Assembly (NCBI GenBank): GCA_013373445.1
Contig: JABXHV010000141.1
Span: forward strand, 1-33,172
Source of the DNA: Paracoccaceae bacterium
GTDB lineage: Bacteria; Pseudomonadota; Alphaproteobacteria; Rhizobiales; Stappiaceae
Direction of reading: 5' to 3'
DNA: 33,172 bases
The notes beneath the pieces were generated by a model that had not been told where the DNA came from, made no database searches, and worked only from the letters and a program-made list of their open reading frames with translations. The position numbers were made by a program, and so were the translations under genes. Below are positions 24,826 to 33,172 of the stretch, one piece after another. How positions within the stretch are numbered: the stretch's first letter is position 1; each line of letters starts with the position of its first letter.

Positions 24826-25085
24826 TGTTACGAGTTGTTGTTGCGCATTTGTTGTTGTTCTGCGTTCCATTCCTCGCTTACGCGGGGTGGCTCTTTTTGC
24901 GCAATCGCGGCTTGGATAAAGCCACTTGGCGTGAAGCGCCCAACGCGTGGCTTGCCTTGATTGGCATGGCTTTGGTCATCGTCAGTGTGATCTGGTTTGC
25001 CAATATCAAAAAAATGCCGGAGGGCGGTGAATACCACCATTCCAGGATGGAAGATGGCGTTTTCATACCGGGCGGGTATGACTGA
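24825..25085 (+). CDS. DUF6111 small membrane protein
   Basis: The 86-residue protein has two membrane helices (about 3-22 and 42-59) separated by a basic loop, and a hydrophilic tail rich in His, Gly and Glu (GGEYHHSRMEDG). It fits the DUF6111 family, usually found beside a Nudix gene and the CCA transferase in alphaproteobacteria. Its ATG overlaps the Nudix stop (TGATG), and its end overlaps the next gene by eight bases, so the three are translationally coupled. Function unknown. Confidence 0.84.
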   Translation: MLRVVVAHLLLFCVPFLAYAGWLFLRNRGLDKATWREAPNAWLALIGMALVIVSVIWFANIKKMPEGGEYHHSRMEDGVFIPGGYD

Positions 25086-26328
25086 AATGACGTTTGAGTT
25101 GCCGTCTCACGACTGGCTTCTTGAGCCGTGTGTGCAGACTGTCATTGATGCTGTTGAGCGGGATGGTGACGAGGTGCGTATCGTCGGGGGGGCTGTTCGC
25201 AATACCATCCTGGGAGAGCCTATCGGCGATATCGACATGGCGACGACGGCTCTGCCACAAGACGTTATATCCAGGGGCAATGCTGCTGGGCTAAAGGTTA
25301 TCCCGACAGGTATCGAGCATGGAACGGTTACTGTTCTTTGTGAAGGACGTCCGTTCGAACTCACCACGCTTCGAAGCGATACTCAGACAGATGGGCGCCA
25401 CGCCGTTGTTGCCTTCGGCCGTGATTGGAGGGGCGACGCAGAACGCCGCGACTTTACGATGAATGCACTTTACCTTGATCGCTCAGGTAAACTCCATGAT
25501 CCGCTCGGGGGTCTTGAGGACTGCCTGAATCGGCGTGTGAGGTTCATTGGCAATCCCGTTGATCGCATTCGCGAAGACTATCTACGTATCTTTCGGTTCT
25601 TTCGGTTCTTTGCAACCTATGGTGCTCACAACCCCGATGCGGTCGCCCTCGAAGCGATAAAAACCGAGGTAGGCGGTGTCGCACAGTTGTCCGCCGAACG
25701 GATCAACAAGGAACTACTCGCAACTTTGATAGCTCCAAATTCGGTTCGTGCAGTCGAGGATCTGGTGGCTTGTAAAGCACTTCAAGCGGTTGTTCCCAAC
25801 GCAGTACATGTCGATGCTTTCCGTTGGTTCTGTGAGCTTGGAACCCATGTGCCAGAGGTCCGTGACCCGGCACTTGCCTTAGGCGTCCTTGGTGTTCGTT
25901 CTCGTGCAGATGCCAAGGTGATGACAAGCGAGCTGCGGTTGTCGAACGCCATGGCAAGATTATTGGAGACGAGTTTGTCGGTGCGGGAATTTATCGGCGA
26001 GACTTTTTGGTCAGAAGCGACCGAGTACTGGCAGAGTTTGCTTTTTTACTACGGCCGCGAGGGCGCACTAAAAGGTTACGCGTTTGCTTCAGCCCAGGCA
26101 GATGAACCTCTGGCGATCTCGCAGGTTGTTGATGGCCTGGGGCGACTGCAGGAGCTCGAGATTCCAGTCTTCCCGGTCGGGGGAAGAGACCTTATTGCAC
26201 ATGGAGTTATGCCCGGGGTGGAACTCGGAGAGATGCTTGATGCCTTGAAAAAATACTGGGTTCAAACCGCTTTTTCAAAGCAAAAAGAAGACCTTCTTTC
26301 CAAGTTCTTAAATAGACTTGAAGATTAA
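25078..26328 (+). CDS. CCA tRNA nucleotidyltransferase / poly(A) polymerase family
   Basis: The 416-residue class II nucleotidyltransferase has GGAVRN (37-42) for nucleotide binding, the catalytic DID (51-53), an ERRDFTMNALYLD motif and the DYLRIFRFFRFFATYG signature that opens the helical body. Bacterial members add CCA to tRNA 3' ends or tail RNA; in alphaproteobacteria without another copy this gene is taken as the CCA-adding enzyme. That assignment cannot be checked from one window. No HD domain is present, in contrast with E. coli Cca. The start at 25078 follows GGGCGGG; the frame is open upstream to 24997 but that would overlap DUF6111 widely. ATG 25087 is a further alternative. Confidence 0.9.
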   Translation: MTEMTFELPSHDWLLEPCVQTVIDAVERDGDEVRIVGGAVRNTILGEPIGDIDMATTALPQDVISRGNAAGLKVIPTGIEHGTVTVLCEGRPFELTTLRSDTQTDGRHAVVAFGRDWRGDAERRDFTMNALYLDRSGKLHDPLGGLEDCLNRRVRFIGNPVDRIREDYLRIFRFFRFFATYGAHNPDAVALEAIKTEVGGVAQLSAERINKELLATLIAPNSVRAVEDLVACKALQAVVPNAVHVDAFRWFCELGTHVPEVRDPALALGVLGVRSRADAKVMTSELRLSNAMARLLETSLSVREFIGETFWSEATEYWQSLLFYYGREGALKGYAFASAQADEPLAISQVVDGLGRLQELEIPVFPVGGRDLIAHGVMPGVELGEMLDALKKYWVQTAFSKQKEDLLSKFLNRLED

Positions 26329-26429
26329 AATCTTAAATGTATTCTATCAATTTAAAATTAACGGTAAAAAGACACTGGTTGTTTACGAGATTTAGGTAGT
26401 ACCACACTAGAGGAGGTGTGGTTCGTTTC

Positions 26430-27518
26430 ATGAACAAGATTTTGGTGATTGTTGGTTCACTTGAAAGCGCACCGAGCGTTTATGAGAAGATGTCTCATCT
26501 GCTTTCGGTGAGCATCGTTGAGCCATCTGTTGTGCTGGAAACCGGATTGACTGGATATGGTCTTGTTCTGCTGAACATTTCTGATCTGTCAGGCGATCAG
26601 ATCCAGAGCCTCAAGCCTCTGCTTCGGTCTTTGCGTAACACGGTTGTTATCTGCGGCGTCGAATCTGGTTCTGCCAAGCAATCGGTTCAAGCACAGGCAC
26701 TTCGCGCAAAGGAACTGGTCTATATTGATCGGTCCCTGGAAGAGATCGTAGATGCTGTGCGCCGATACACTGGGGACTATTCGGTTCCCGATCTTCCAGA
26801 AGACGTGCCCGATGCGACCCGAGGGGCCGCATTGCTTGCGTGTCAGGTGATGGACGAACTCGCCTTTTCTGTGGTTCTCGATAAACCAATGCCGATCAAG
26901 AGATCCCTGGAGTCTGTCGCGGCCATTTCCACCGCGCTTCAAACTGATGGGTTGGATGCGTGGGTCTCTGCGGTTGAGAACCATCACAGCTATACATTTT
27001 ATCATTCACTACTGGTCGCAGGCCTGGTCGTTGCATTTGGAAGCGAGCGTGGCATGAACCAAACCTCCTTGAGCCTTTTGGGCCTTGGCGGGTTGATACA
27101 TGATCTTGGTAAGCTTCATCTTCCGCTTTCCATTTTGGACAAGCCAGGCCGTCTCGACGAAGCAGAATTTGAGCTGGTGCGTCAGCATCCGCTATTTTCC
27201 AAGCAGATTCTGGATGAACATTCGGAGGTGCCAAAGCAAGTGGTCGAAATGGCGGTTCTTCACCATGAGTATCTCGATGGCACCGGCTATCCGTTTGGCT
27301 ATGTTAAGGATCAGCTCAGTGAAATGGTCCGTATGATGACAATCTGCGATATCTTCGCGGCGTTATCAGAGCGCCGAAGCTATAAAGAGGCATATGGACC
27401 GAGGCAGTCCTATGCCATTCTTTTTGAAATGGGTGAGAAGATTGATCAAAAGCTTCTGAAAGACTTCAGGAAGGTTATTTTTTCTCCCGACACGAGCGTA
27501 GCGCGGCGACGCGCTTAG
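26430..27518 (+). CDS. HD-GYP domain protein with pseudo-receiver
   Basis: HD-GYP proteins hydrolyse cyclic di-GMP. In this 362-residue protein the domain (about 185-345) keeps His224-Asp225 and Lys228 (HDLGK), LDKPGRLDEAEF, His253, HHEYLDGTGYP (His278, His279, Asp283, GYP 286-288) and Asp307, so catalytic activity is plausible. The usual DxxDAL reads DIFAAL. The N-terminal 115 residues resemble a receiver (MNKILVIVG, LVLLNIS) with Asn49 in place of the phospho-acceptor Asp. An AGGAGGTG site (26411-26418) lies 11 bases before the ATG at 26430; the in-frame GTG at 26418 lies within it and is unlikely. It could link second-messenger levels to motility. It is convergent with hemF. Confidence 0.9.
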   Translation: MNKILVIVGSLESAPSVYEKMSHLLSVSIVEPSVVLETGLTGYGLVLLNISDLSGDQIQSLKPLLRSLRNTVVICGVESGSAKQSVQAQALRAKELVYIDRSLEEIVDAVRRYTGDYSVPDLPEDVPDATRGAALLACQVMDELAFSVVLDKPMPIKRSLESVAAISTALQTDGLDAWVSAVENHHSYTFYHSLLVAGLVVAFGSERGMNQTSLSLLGLGGLIHDLGKLHLPLSILDKPGRLDEAEFELVRQHPLFSKQILDEHSEVPKQVVEMAVLHHEYLDGTGYPFGYVKDQLSEMVRMMTICDIFAALSERRSYKEAYGPRQSYAILFEMGEKIDQKLLKDFRKVIFSPDTSVARRRA

Positions 27519-27561
27519 AAGCTTGGCCCAAATTTCTGGGATGAGGTCATGAAAGGCTGGC

Positions 27562-28500
27562 TTAAGGCCATTTCACGACCGGAGGCATGGACGACAGGAT
27601 TGATGCAACGTTGCCTCCTGTTTTCAGCCCGAAGATCGTGCCTCGGTCATGCAGAAGGTTGAACTCGACATATCTGCCTCTGCGGACCAGCTGCTCATCG
27701 CGCTCTTCCTGCGTCCATGACTTCAGGTAATTGGCGCGAACGAGCTCCGGATATGTGCTCAGGAATGCACGTCCAACGTCTTTGGTGAATTCAAGATCTG
27801 CTGCCCAATCACCACTATTGTGGTGATCGTAGAATATGCCTCCGATGCCTCGCGGTTCATTGCGATGAGGCAGGAAAAAATATTCGTCACACCATTTTTT
27901 GTATATGTCGTAGTTGACCGTCTTGTGTCGGTCGCAGGCCGATTTCATCGCTCCATGGAATGCGATTGAATCCGGGTCGTCTTGTGTGCGTCTGGCATCG
28001 AGAACAGGCGTCAGGTCTGCACCACCGCCAAACCATTGCTTGGTGGTGACAACCATTCGCGTGTTCATGTGAACTGCCGGAACATGCGGATTGTGCAGAT
28101 GGGCAATAAGCGAAATACCTGACGCCCAAAACCTTGGATCTTCTGCCGCTCCGGGAATTTGGCTGCGGAACTCGGGAGAGAATTCTCCGAAGACAGTTGA
28201 GCAGTGTACGCCAACTTTTTCAAAGACACGACCGGACATCAGTGACATGACACCGCCACCGCCTTTGGCGCCGGTGCTGTCCGTTCGGTCCCATGGCGTG
28301 CGTTCAAATCGTCCGGCGGGCCGGTCAGTCAAGGGGCCTCCTTTTGCGGCAACATCGTCTTCCAGTGCCTCAAAGCTTGCGCAAATTTGATCGCGCAGCG
28401 TTTGAAACCATGCTTCGGCGGTCTGTTTCTTGTCCTCGATTCCTTCGGGAATCGGACCACCTTCATAACGTGTCGTCGGAACGCTCATTGTGTCTCGCAT
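27562..28500 (-). CDS. hemF: Oxygen-dependent coproporphyrinogen III oxidase HemF
   Basis: HemF oxidatively decarboxylates coproporphyrinogen III to protoporphyrinogen IX, using molecular oxygen, in haem synthesis. The 312 residues show the conserved blocks [20 protein letters not shown] (about 129-148), [10 protein letters not shown] (156-165), [28 protein letters not shown] and the closing [17 protein letters not shown]. The length is normal and there is no signal peptide, so it is cytosolic. An ATG four codons later (28488) may be the real start; neither start has a strong ribosome site. trmL lies about 100 bases upstream on the same strand, and an operon is possible. Confidence 0.95.
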   Translation of the reverse strand: MRDTMSVPTTRYEGGPIPEGIEDKKQTAEAWFQTLRDQICASFEALEDDVAAKGGPLTDRPAGRFERTPWDRTDSTGAKGGGGVMSLMSGRVFEKVGVHCSTVFGEFSPEFRSQIPGAAEDPRFWASGISLIAHLHNPHVPAVHMNTRMVVTTKQWFGGGADLTPVLDARRTQDDPDSIAFHGAMKSACDRHKTVNYDIYKKWCDEYFFLPHRNEPRGIGGIFYDHHNSGDWAADLEFTKDVGRAFLSTYPELVRANYLKSWTQEERDEQLVRRGRYVEFNLLHDRGTIFGLKTGGNVASILSSMPPVVKWP

Positions 28501-28600
28501 GCTCGAATTGGGATTGGCGCATCATTGGCGATGAAATTTAATGCGATGATCTCTAGAAAGCCATAGGTGGTCCGCACAGCCACCGTTCGGATTTTTCGCC

Positions 28601-29074
28601 TTATCCGTTGAGGCGCGGCGAAAAACCATTCGTCTGGCGGAGGGCCTCGCCAAGGACCATTCCGGCTGAGATCGCGACATTCAATGATCTCACACCTTCA
28701 ACCATCGGTATGGTCACTCTTTCATCGGCTTTGTCATGAACGGACTGCGGCGCGCCAACGGATTCGCGGCCAAGGATGAGTAGGTCATTGGGTAAATACG
28801 TAACATTCGTGTAGGGTTTTGCCGACTTGGTTGTGAGCAGGATTAACCGCCTTTGTTCGCTCTCGCGCCAGTCTTCAAAGGCTTCAAAGGTAACGTGCTT
28901 TTGCAGGGCTGCGCGTTCCAGATAGTCCATACCCGCCCGTTTGAGCGCGCTGTCGGACAAGGGGAAGCCGGCGGGCTCGATCAAATGCACGGTAATTCCC
29001 ATGCAGGCTGCCATGCGTAGAATGGTCCCGGTGTTCTGGGGAATGTCAGGTTGATAGAGTACTAGGTCTGGCAT
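28601..29074 (-). CDS. trmL: tRNA (cytidine(34)-2'-O)-methyltransferase TrmL
   Basis: TrmL is a SPOUT-family methyltransferase that 2'-O-methylates the wobble base of tRNA-Leu isoacceptors with S-adenosylmethionine. The 157-residue product has LYQPDIPQNTGTILRMAACMG (substrate-side motif), LLILGRESVGAPQSVHD and IPMVEGVRSLNVAISAGMVL, the C-terminal trefoil-knot motifs. AGGA six bases before the ATG at 29074 supports that start; a start nine codons upstream (29101) lacks such a site. The protein is a minimal SPOUT domain of the usual size. It is divergent from the ABC exporter gene. Confidence 0.93.
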   Translation of the reverse strand: MPDLVLYQPDIPQNTGTILRMAACMGITVHLIEPAGFPLSDSALKRAGMDYLERAALQKHVTFEAFEDWRESEQRRLILLTTKSAKPYTNVTYLPNDLLILGRESVGAPQSVHDKADERVTIPMVEGVRSLNVAISAGMVLGEALRQTNGFSPRLNG

Positions 29075-29202
29075 GTCGTGTCCTGAAGCTGCCGTCGACA
29101 ACCGACTATCTGAGTTCGGCGGATTTTAATCTCACGTCTGGTGACCTAAGTTACCACCAACGTCAATCCTTCCCCCAATCATCACAAGCATTTGGGTTCG
29201 CT

Positions 29203-31062
29203 TTGATATCATTCTTTCGCCTTTTCGAATCCTGGGTCTCTCCTTTTCGCAATCCGCCGGACCTGCCGGTCGCAAAAAACGGGTTCGAGCTTCTATTCTT
29301 TTTTGTGAAACAGGTTAAGTGGCCGTTTTTGGTGGTCCTGATTCTTGGGTGCTGCACTGCTTTGATCGAGGTTTCGATTTTCTCCTTTGTGGGAGAAATC
29401 GTGGACTTGCTAAGCGAAGGCGCGCGAAGCAGTTTCCTGACGACGCATTTCTATACCTTGTCCGGGATGGGGCTGGTTCTGGTGTTGCTACGTCCTCTGG
29501 TCGCTTTCTTGAGTGCACTGATTGAAGAGCAAGTCATTGTGCCAGGGTTTTATAATCTGGTGCGTTGGCAGTCCCATCAGGAGTTGATGAAACAGAGCCT
29601 TGGTTTTTTCCAAGATGATTTTTCGGGCCGGTTGTCCGCCAAGGTCTGGCAATCCGGGCAGGCCGCCGGGGACTTCCTTGTCACCTTGTTGCAGACAACC
29701 TGGTACATCACTGTTTATGCGCTCGCGACGCTTCTTTTGATTGGTCACATGGATTGGCGTCTTGGCGCCCTTGTGTGTGTCTGGCTCGGGTTGTTCTCAG
29801 TGCTTTCCTATTTTTTTGTGCCACGCGTGCGGGCAGCGGCAAAACGGGTTGCCAATGGAGCCTCCGGCGTTTCGGGTCATCTGGTAGACACTTATACCAA
29901 TATCCAAACCGTAAAATTGTTTGGCTCCACGTCAGATGAGAATCGGAGTCTTCGTTCTGCTTTTGACCGTTATCTGGAGCGGTTGACGAGCTTTACCCGT
30001 CTACTGACCAGCGTTCGCACACTTATGGCGATGATGGGCGGTACAATGATGGGCGCGATCGCCTTTCTGGCCTTGTGGTTGTGGCAAGGTGGGCAGATCA
30101 CGACAGGTGAAGTGGCTTTTGCATTGTCGCTGATCTTAAGGCTGAATCTTCTCCTGGGGCGACTGATGTCCCAGCTCAACAACCTGTTCCGTTCGTTCGG
30201 GTCATTCCAAGACAGTATGGAAACAGTGATTAAACCTGTTGCGGTTACCGACATTGAGAATGCGCAGGAGCTTGGCCGGGTATCAGGCCGGATCGTTTTC
30301 CGAAATGTTAGTTTTCATTATGGAAAGGCCAATGGCATCATTGAGGACTTCAGCCTCGATGTGAAAGCAGGAGAGCGGATCGGACTTGTCGGGCCCTCCG
30401 GGGCCGGCAAGAGCACCTTGGTCAATCTTTTGTTGCGGTTTTACGATGTCGAGGCTGGCGAGGTTCTCATCGATGACCGAGATGTCCGATCTGTGACACA
30501 ACAATCATTACGCAATGCCGTCGGGTTGGTGACACAAGACACGTCTCTGATGCATCGTTCCGTTGGCGATAACATCTTGTATGGACGCCCGGATGCCTCT
30601 CACGATCAACTTATTGCAGCTCTCAAAAAGGCTCAGGCGCTTTCGTTTGTTGAAGGCCTTGTAGACAAGGCTGGTCGGCGTGGACTCGAGGCGCACGTGG
30701 GTGAGCGCGGTGTCAAATTGTCTGGCGGTCAACGTCAACGGCTTGCGATTGCCCGTGTCTTGCTGAAAGACGCTCCAATCCTCGTTCTAGATGAAGCCAC
30801 TTCAGCGCTCGACAGCGAAATTGAGGCTGCAATCCAGGAAAACCTAGCAGCTTTGATGCAAGACAAGACTGTGCTTGCAATTGCCCATCGACTGTCAACG
30901 ATCGCACATATGGATCGGCTTGTTGTTCTTGATCAAGGCCGTATTGTGCAACAGGGAACGCATAGTGACCTTCTGAAACAGCCCGAGGGGCTCTATGCCC
31001 GTTTGTGGCGCCGGCAGTCTGATGGGTTTCTTGATTTTTCTAGCGGAGCAAAGTCCAGTTAG
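29203..31062 (+). CDS. ABC exporter, fused permease and ATPase
   Basis: The 619-residue half-transporter has an N-terminal membrane domain of six predicted helices (about 35-330) and a nucleotide-binding domain with Walker A GPSGAGKS (397-404), Q-loop GLVTQDTS, signature LSGGQRQR (about 506-513), Walker B ILVLDEATSALD and H-loop IAHRLS. This is the MsbA-type exporter architecture; it works as a dimer, and the substrate could be lipid, peptide or drug. The start is a TTG; the alternative is far inside the first helix, and the N-terminus aligns with that of the paralogue at 32745. There is no strong ribosome site. A second exporter of the same subfamily lies downstream beyond a chemoreceptor. 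Confidence 0.9.
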   Translation: MISFFRLFESWVSPFRNPPDLPVAKNGFELLFFFVKQVKWPFLVVLILGCCTALIEVSIFSFVGEIVDLLSEGARSSFLTTHFYTLSGMGLVLVLLRPLVAFLSALIEEQVIVPGFYNLVRWQSHQELMKQSLGFFQDDFSGRLSAKVWQSGQAAGDFLVTLLQTTWYITVYALATLLLIGHMDWRLGALVCVWLGLFSVLSYFFVPRVRAAAKRVANGASGVSGHLVDTYTNIQTVKLFGSTSDENRSLRSAFDRYLERLTSFTRLLTSVRTLMAMMGGTMMGAIAFLALWLWQGGQITTGEVAFALSLILRLNLLLGRLMSQLNNLFRSFGSFQDSMETVIKPVAVTDIENAQELGRVSGRIVFRNVSFHYGKANGIIEDFSLDVKAGERIGLVGPSGAGKSTLVNLLLRFYDVEAGEVLIDDRDVRSVTQQSLRNAVGLVTQDTSLMHRSVGDNILYGRPDASHDQLIAALKKAQALSFVEGLVDKAGRRGLEAHVGERGVKLSGGQRQRLAIARVLLKDAPILVLDEATSALDSEIEAAIQENLAALMQDKTVLAIAHRLSTIAHMDRLVVLDQGRIVQQGTHSDLLKQPEGLYARLWRRQSDGFLDFSSGAKSS

Positions 31063-31068
31063 CTTCAG

Positions 31069-31110
31069 CGATACTTACGCTACGGCATTTATTTTACTCA
31101 CTAAGTATCG
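31069..31110. repeat. Inverted repeat between ABC exporter and chemoreceptor
   Basis: CGATACTTA (31069-31077) and TAAGTATCG (31102-31110) are a perfect nine-base inverted repeat with a 24-base, AT-rich centre, starting seven bases after the exporter stop. No T-run follows, so it is not a standard terminator; it may be an operator or an mRNA end. A shorter TGCGTC/GACGCA repeat lies near 31149-31176. Confidence 0.45.
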
Positions 31111-31191
31111 ATAATATTACGAAAATTTTACGTCCTGAGACTTATGATGCGTCAGATATTTTTGGTTTCGACGCACGGAAGTTGAAGTTAA

Positions 31192-32508
31192 ATGACAATC
31201 TCCATTCAGGGTCGCTTTGTGACCATGGTTCTTACTGCAGCTCTCATCATGCTCGGAGGGACCGGATACGCCTTTTACACGTTCCGATCTGCCTTGGTGT
31301 TGCAGTTGGGAAATCCAGAGGGTGCACAAGCCTTTCTGACGAATATTTCTTCCAGCATCGATCAGCTTATTCTTGATCAGATGGTGACGATTGCGTTGGT
31401 CTGTACGCCTGTCGGTGTCGCGTTTCTCGGGCTTGCGGTTTATCTGGCGCTCGGACTGGCGAAACCACTCAAGCGCCTTCAAGGTGGTCTGGATGAATTG
31501 TCTTCCGGGAATCTCGATGTCGATATTCAGGGCGGTGAGCGAGGCGATGAGATTGGAACAATCGCAAGATCCGTTATCGGATTTCGGTCGAAGCTAGCAG
31601 AGCGTGCCCGCGAAGAAGCTGAAGCTATTGCAGCTCGGCAGGCTGAGGCGGATGCGGACCGCAAAGAGTTGATGCAAACGGTTGCTGACGACTTTGAGCG
31701 CACCGTTATAGCCGTTGTTGAGGCATTGTCCGATGCCACAAATACGGTGGATGTTAACTCGTCGGAATTGCTCTCGGCAGTCGGTTCATCGCTTAGAGCC
31801 GTCGAAGAAGTTGAAGGCGCCGGCAAGGATGCGCGTCAGTCCGTCGACGAGGTGTCGAACTCCGCAGAGCTGCTTGCAGCATCGATTGAGACGATTGGCC
31901 GAGATGTTGAGGAAGCGACCGAGATCGCCAGCAGCGCGGTAAGTGAAGCACGCAAGACTGACGAAATCGTTGGCCGATTGGGCGATACCGGTCGTGCGAT
32001 TGGTGAAATCGTTGAGTTGATCAGCCAGATTGCGAGCCAGACCAATTTGCTTGCGTTGAACGCGACCATTGAGGCTGCGCGTGCAGGGGAGGCTGGAGCG
32101 GGGTTTGCTGTTGTGGCCAACGAAGTGAAAACCCTTGCTGAACAAACCGCACGTGCCACGGATGATATTTCCGCTCAGGTTTCGTCTGTGCAAGAGGTTG
32201 CCTCGCAGGCGGATACGGCCATCCGATCCATTACTGCGACGATTGAAAAAATGAGTGACATTTCCAGCACTGTGCGCAGCGCGGTTGAAGAGCAATCAGT
32301 TGCGACCCATAAGATCAGCGCGAACGCGCGCATTGCAAACACCAGTTCTGAACGTGTGAACAGCAATATGCAGGATCTGTCACTGGCGATGGGTGCAAGC
32401 CGAACTGCGAGCCATGAAATGGAATCCGCTTCGGGAAAACTTGCGACACTTTCCTCTGATTTGCAGACGCAGGTGCGTCAGTTCCTGAGCAGTATCCGCG
32501 CGGCCTGA
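31192..32508 (+). CDS. Methyl-accepting chemotaxis protein
   Basis: The 438-residue chemoreceptor has membrane helices at about 9-31 and 64-90, a HAMP domain (about 90-143) and a signalling domain whose hairpin tip (about 278-322) contains [20 protein letters not shown] and [15 protein letters not shown], the binding site for CheA and CheW. The loop between the helices is only about 32 residues, too short for a normal ligand-binding domain. The signal must enter through the membrane, the HAMP region or a partner protein. There is no CheR/CheB tether at the C-terminus. GGAAG lies 9 bases upstream of the ATG. It sits between two ABC exporter genes on the same strand. Confidence 0.92.
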   Translation: MTISIQGRFVTMVLTAALIMLGGTGYAFYTFRSALVLQLGNPEGAQAFLTNISSSIDQLILDQMVTIALVCTPVGVAFLGLAVYLALGLAKPLKRLQGGLDELSSGNLDVDIQGGERGDEIGTIARSVIGFRSKLAERAREEAEAIAARQAEADADRKELMQTVADDFERTVIAVVEALSDATNTVDVNSSELLSAVGSSLRAVEEVEGAGKDARQSVDEVSNSAELLAASIETIGRDVEEATEIASSAVSEARKTDEIVGRLGDTGRAIGEIVELISQIASQTNLLALNATIEAARAGEAGAGFAVVANEVKTLAEQTARATDDISAQVSSVQEVASQADTAIRSITATIEKMSDISSTVRSAVEEQSVATHKISANARIANTSSERVNSNMQDLSLAMGASRTASHEMESASGKLATLSSDLQTQVRQFLSSIRAA

Positions 32509-32553
32509 TTGGTCAGATTTTCAGTGTGACCCAGATGCAACGTCTGTGAACTG

Positions 32554-32570
32554 GTCGCCCGCTGGGCGAC
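32554..32570 (+). terminator. Hairpin after the chemoreceptor gene
   Basis: GTCGCCC (32554-32560) pairs perfectly with GGGCGAC (32564-32570) around a three-base loop, 46 bases after the stop. Only GGCTTTGGCTTGTCTT follows, so it is a possible but T-poor terminator. Confidence 0.45.
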
Positions 32571-32744
32571 GGCTTTGGCTTGTCTTGATCATCGGAATAT
32601 GGTCCGGTCTGTTTCGCCGTTAAAAGAAGAGTTTTTAAGAACAAAACGGCTCTGTTTATTCGTCATGCAAGTGTCATTGACCCGGACCGGTCCAGCGTTG
32701 GTTCCGGCTTTGTCTGCTTGTGACTCGCCAAGAAGAAGCCCGTC

Positions 32745-33172
32745 ATGTTTGAGCGTTTTGAAAAACTGATAGATCCGTTTGCGGAAGACACGCTCGAGGT
32801 GCCGCCCACCGGGTTTCTGGCGTTTTGTTGGCATTTCACCAAACCCGTCTGGCCTATCCTGCTGACAATTTCCTTTTTCGGGGCTTTGATTGCAGCAGCC
32901 GAAGTCTACACGATCAGCTTTCTGGGTGACCTGGTCAACTGGCTCGAGAACACCGACAAACAGACCTTCTTTTCAGATAACTGGTTGGTCCTGTTAGGCA
33001 TGTCGATGTTTGTGCTGTTCGCGCGACCTCTTTTGGAGGTCGTCTGGGAGTTGCTGTTTCACCAGGGCATCATGGCAAACCTGCCAATGTCCATTCGCTG
33101 GCGGGTTCACCGTTATCTGTTGCGGCAGAGTATTTCCTTTTATCAAGATGATTTTGCTGGCCGGATTGCCAA
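32745..33172 (+). CDS. ABC exporter membrane domain, 5' part
   Basis: An open frame from the ATG at 32745 runs 142 codons to the window edge without a stop. It starts MFERFEKLIDPFAED, followed by a hydrophobic helix (about 34-56), a segment FLGDLVNWLENTDKQTF, a second helix (about 83-104) and RWRVHRYLLRQS. The last part, SFYQDDFAGRIA, matches GFFQDDFSGRLS at the same place in the exporter at 29203, so the two are paralogues of one MsbA-type subfamily. The ATPase domain lies outside the window. There is a weak purine stretch (AAGAAG) before the start. The two may form a heterodimer or two separate pumps. Confidence 0.85.
   Translation, partial: MFERFEKLIDPFAEDTLEVPPTGFLAFCWHFTKPVWPILLTISFFGALIAAAEVYTISFLGDLVNWLENTDKQTFFSDNWLVLLGMSMFVLFARPLLEVVWELLFHQGIMANLPMSIRWRVHRYLLRQSISFYQDDFAGRIA

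Noticed and set aside
27540-27600. Shared terminator between the HD-GYP gene and hemF
   Set aside because: Only four-base stems (CCCA/TGGG, TGGC/GCCA) without T-runs were found.

Overview
The window looks like a chromosomal stretch of a motile alphaproteobacterium of the Hyphomicrobiales, most likely near Stappia/Labrenzia/Roseibium (family placement is inference). The signs are a Caulobacter-type flagellar operon (fliF-fliG-fliH/flbE-fliN-flbD), a SciP (DUF1153) regulator, a canonical CtrA box, and alphaproteobacterial gene neighbourhoods such as DUF1285-Nudix-DUF6111-CCA transferase. Nearly all of it is coding. I see no insertion sequence, prophage, CRISPR array, rRNA or tRNA.

Positions 1-11188 hold the flagellar block. 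After the 5' end of mnmA (minus strand) comes a sigma-54 promoter with an upstream FlbD-like palindrome. It drives fliK-flgD, which ends in a strong terminator. sciP stands alone with its own terminator. The long operon fliF-fliG-fliH-fliN-flbD-flhA follows, behind a CtrA box and a second FlbD-like palindrome. Both regulators (SciP, FlbD) and the sites they would act through are therefore interleaved with the structural genes. The implied circuit is that CtrA turns on fliF and sciP, SciP damps CtrA promoters, and FlbD made from the fliF operon activates fliK-flgD and represses fliF.

Positions 11200-16353 hold single genes: a small unknown minus-strand ORF, a GNAT acetyltransferase, a tail-anchored unknown protein, a metallophosphoesterase, glutathionyl-hydroquinone reductase (yqjG) and a YhbS-type acetyltransferase. 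Two long gaps here contain inverted repeats and an orphan intrinsic terminator.

Positions 16385-23288 are a minus-strand operon: moxR, DUF58, BatA/DUF4159 protein, then a VWA/GATase-like membrane protein. It is a MoxR ATPase with three consecutive VWA-like partners, of unknown physiological role, and is the least understood system in the window.

Positions 23535-33172 hold DUF1285, a CoA-type Nudix hydrolase, DUF6111 and a CCA-adding-type nucleotidyltransferase as one operon; an HD-GYP protein with a pseudo-receiver; hemF and trmL on the minus strand; and an ABC exporter, a chemoreceptor and a second paralogous ABC exporter cut by the window edge.
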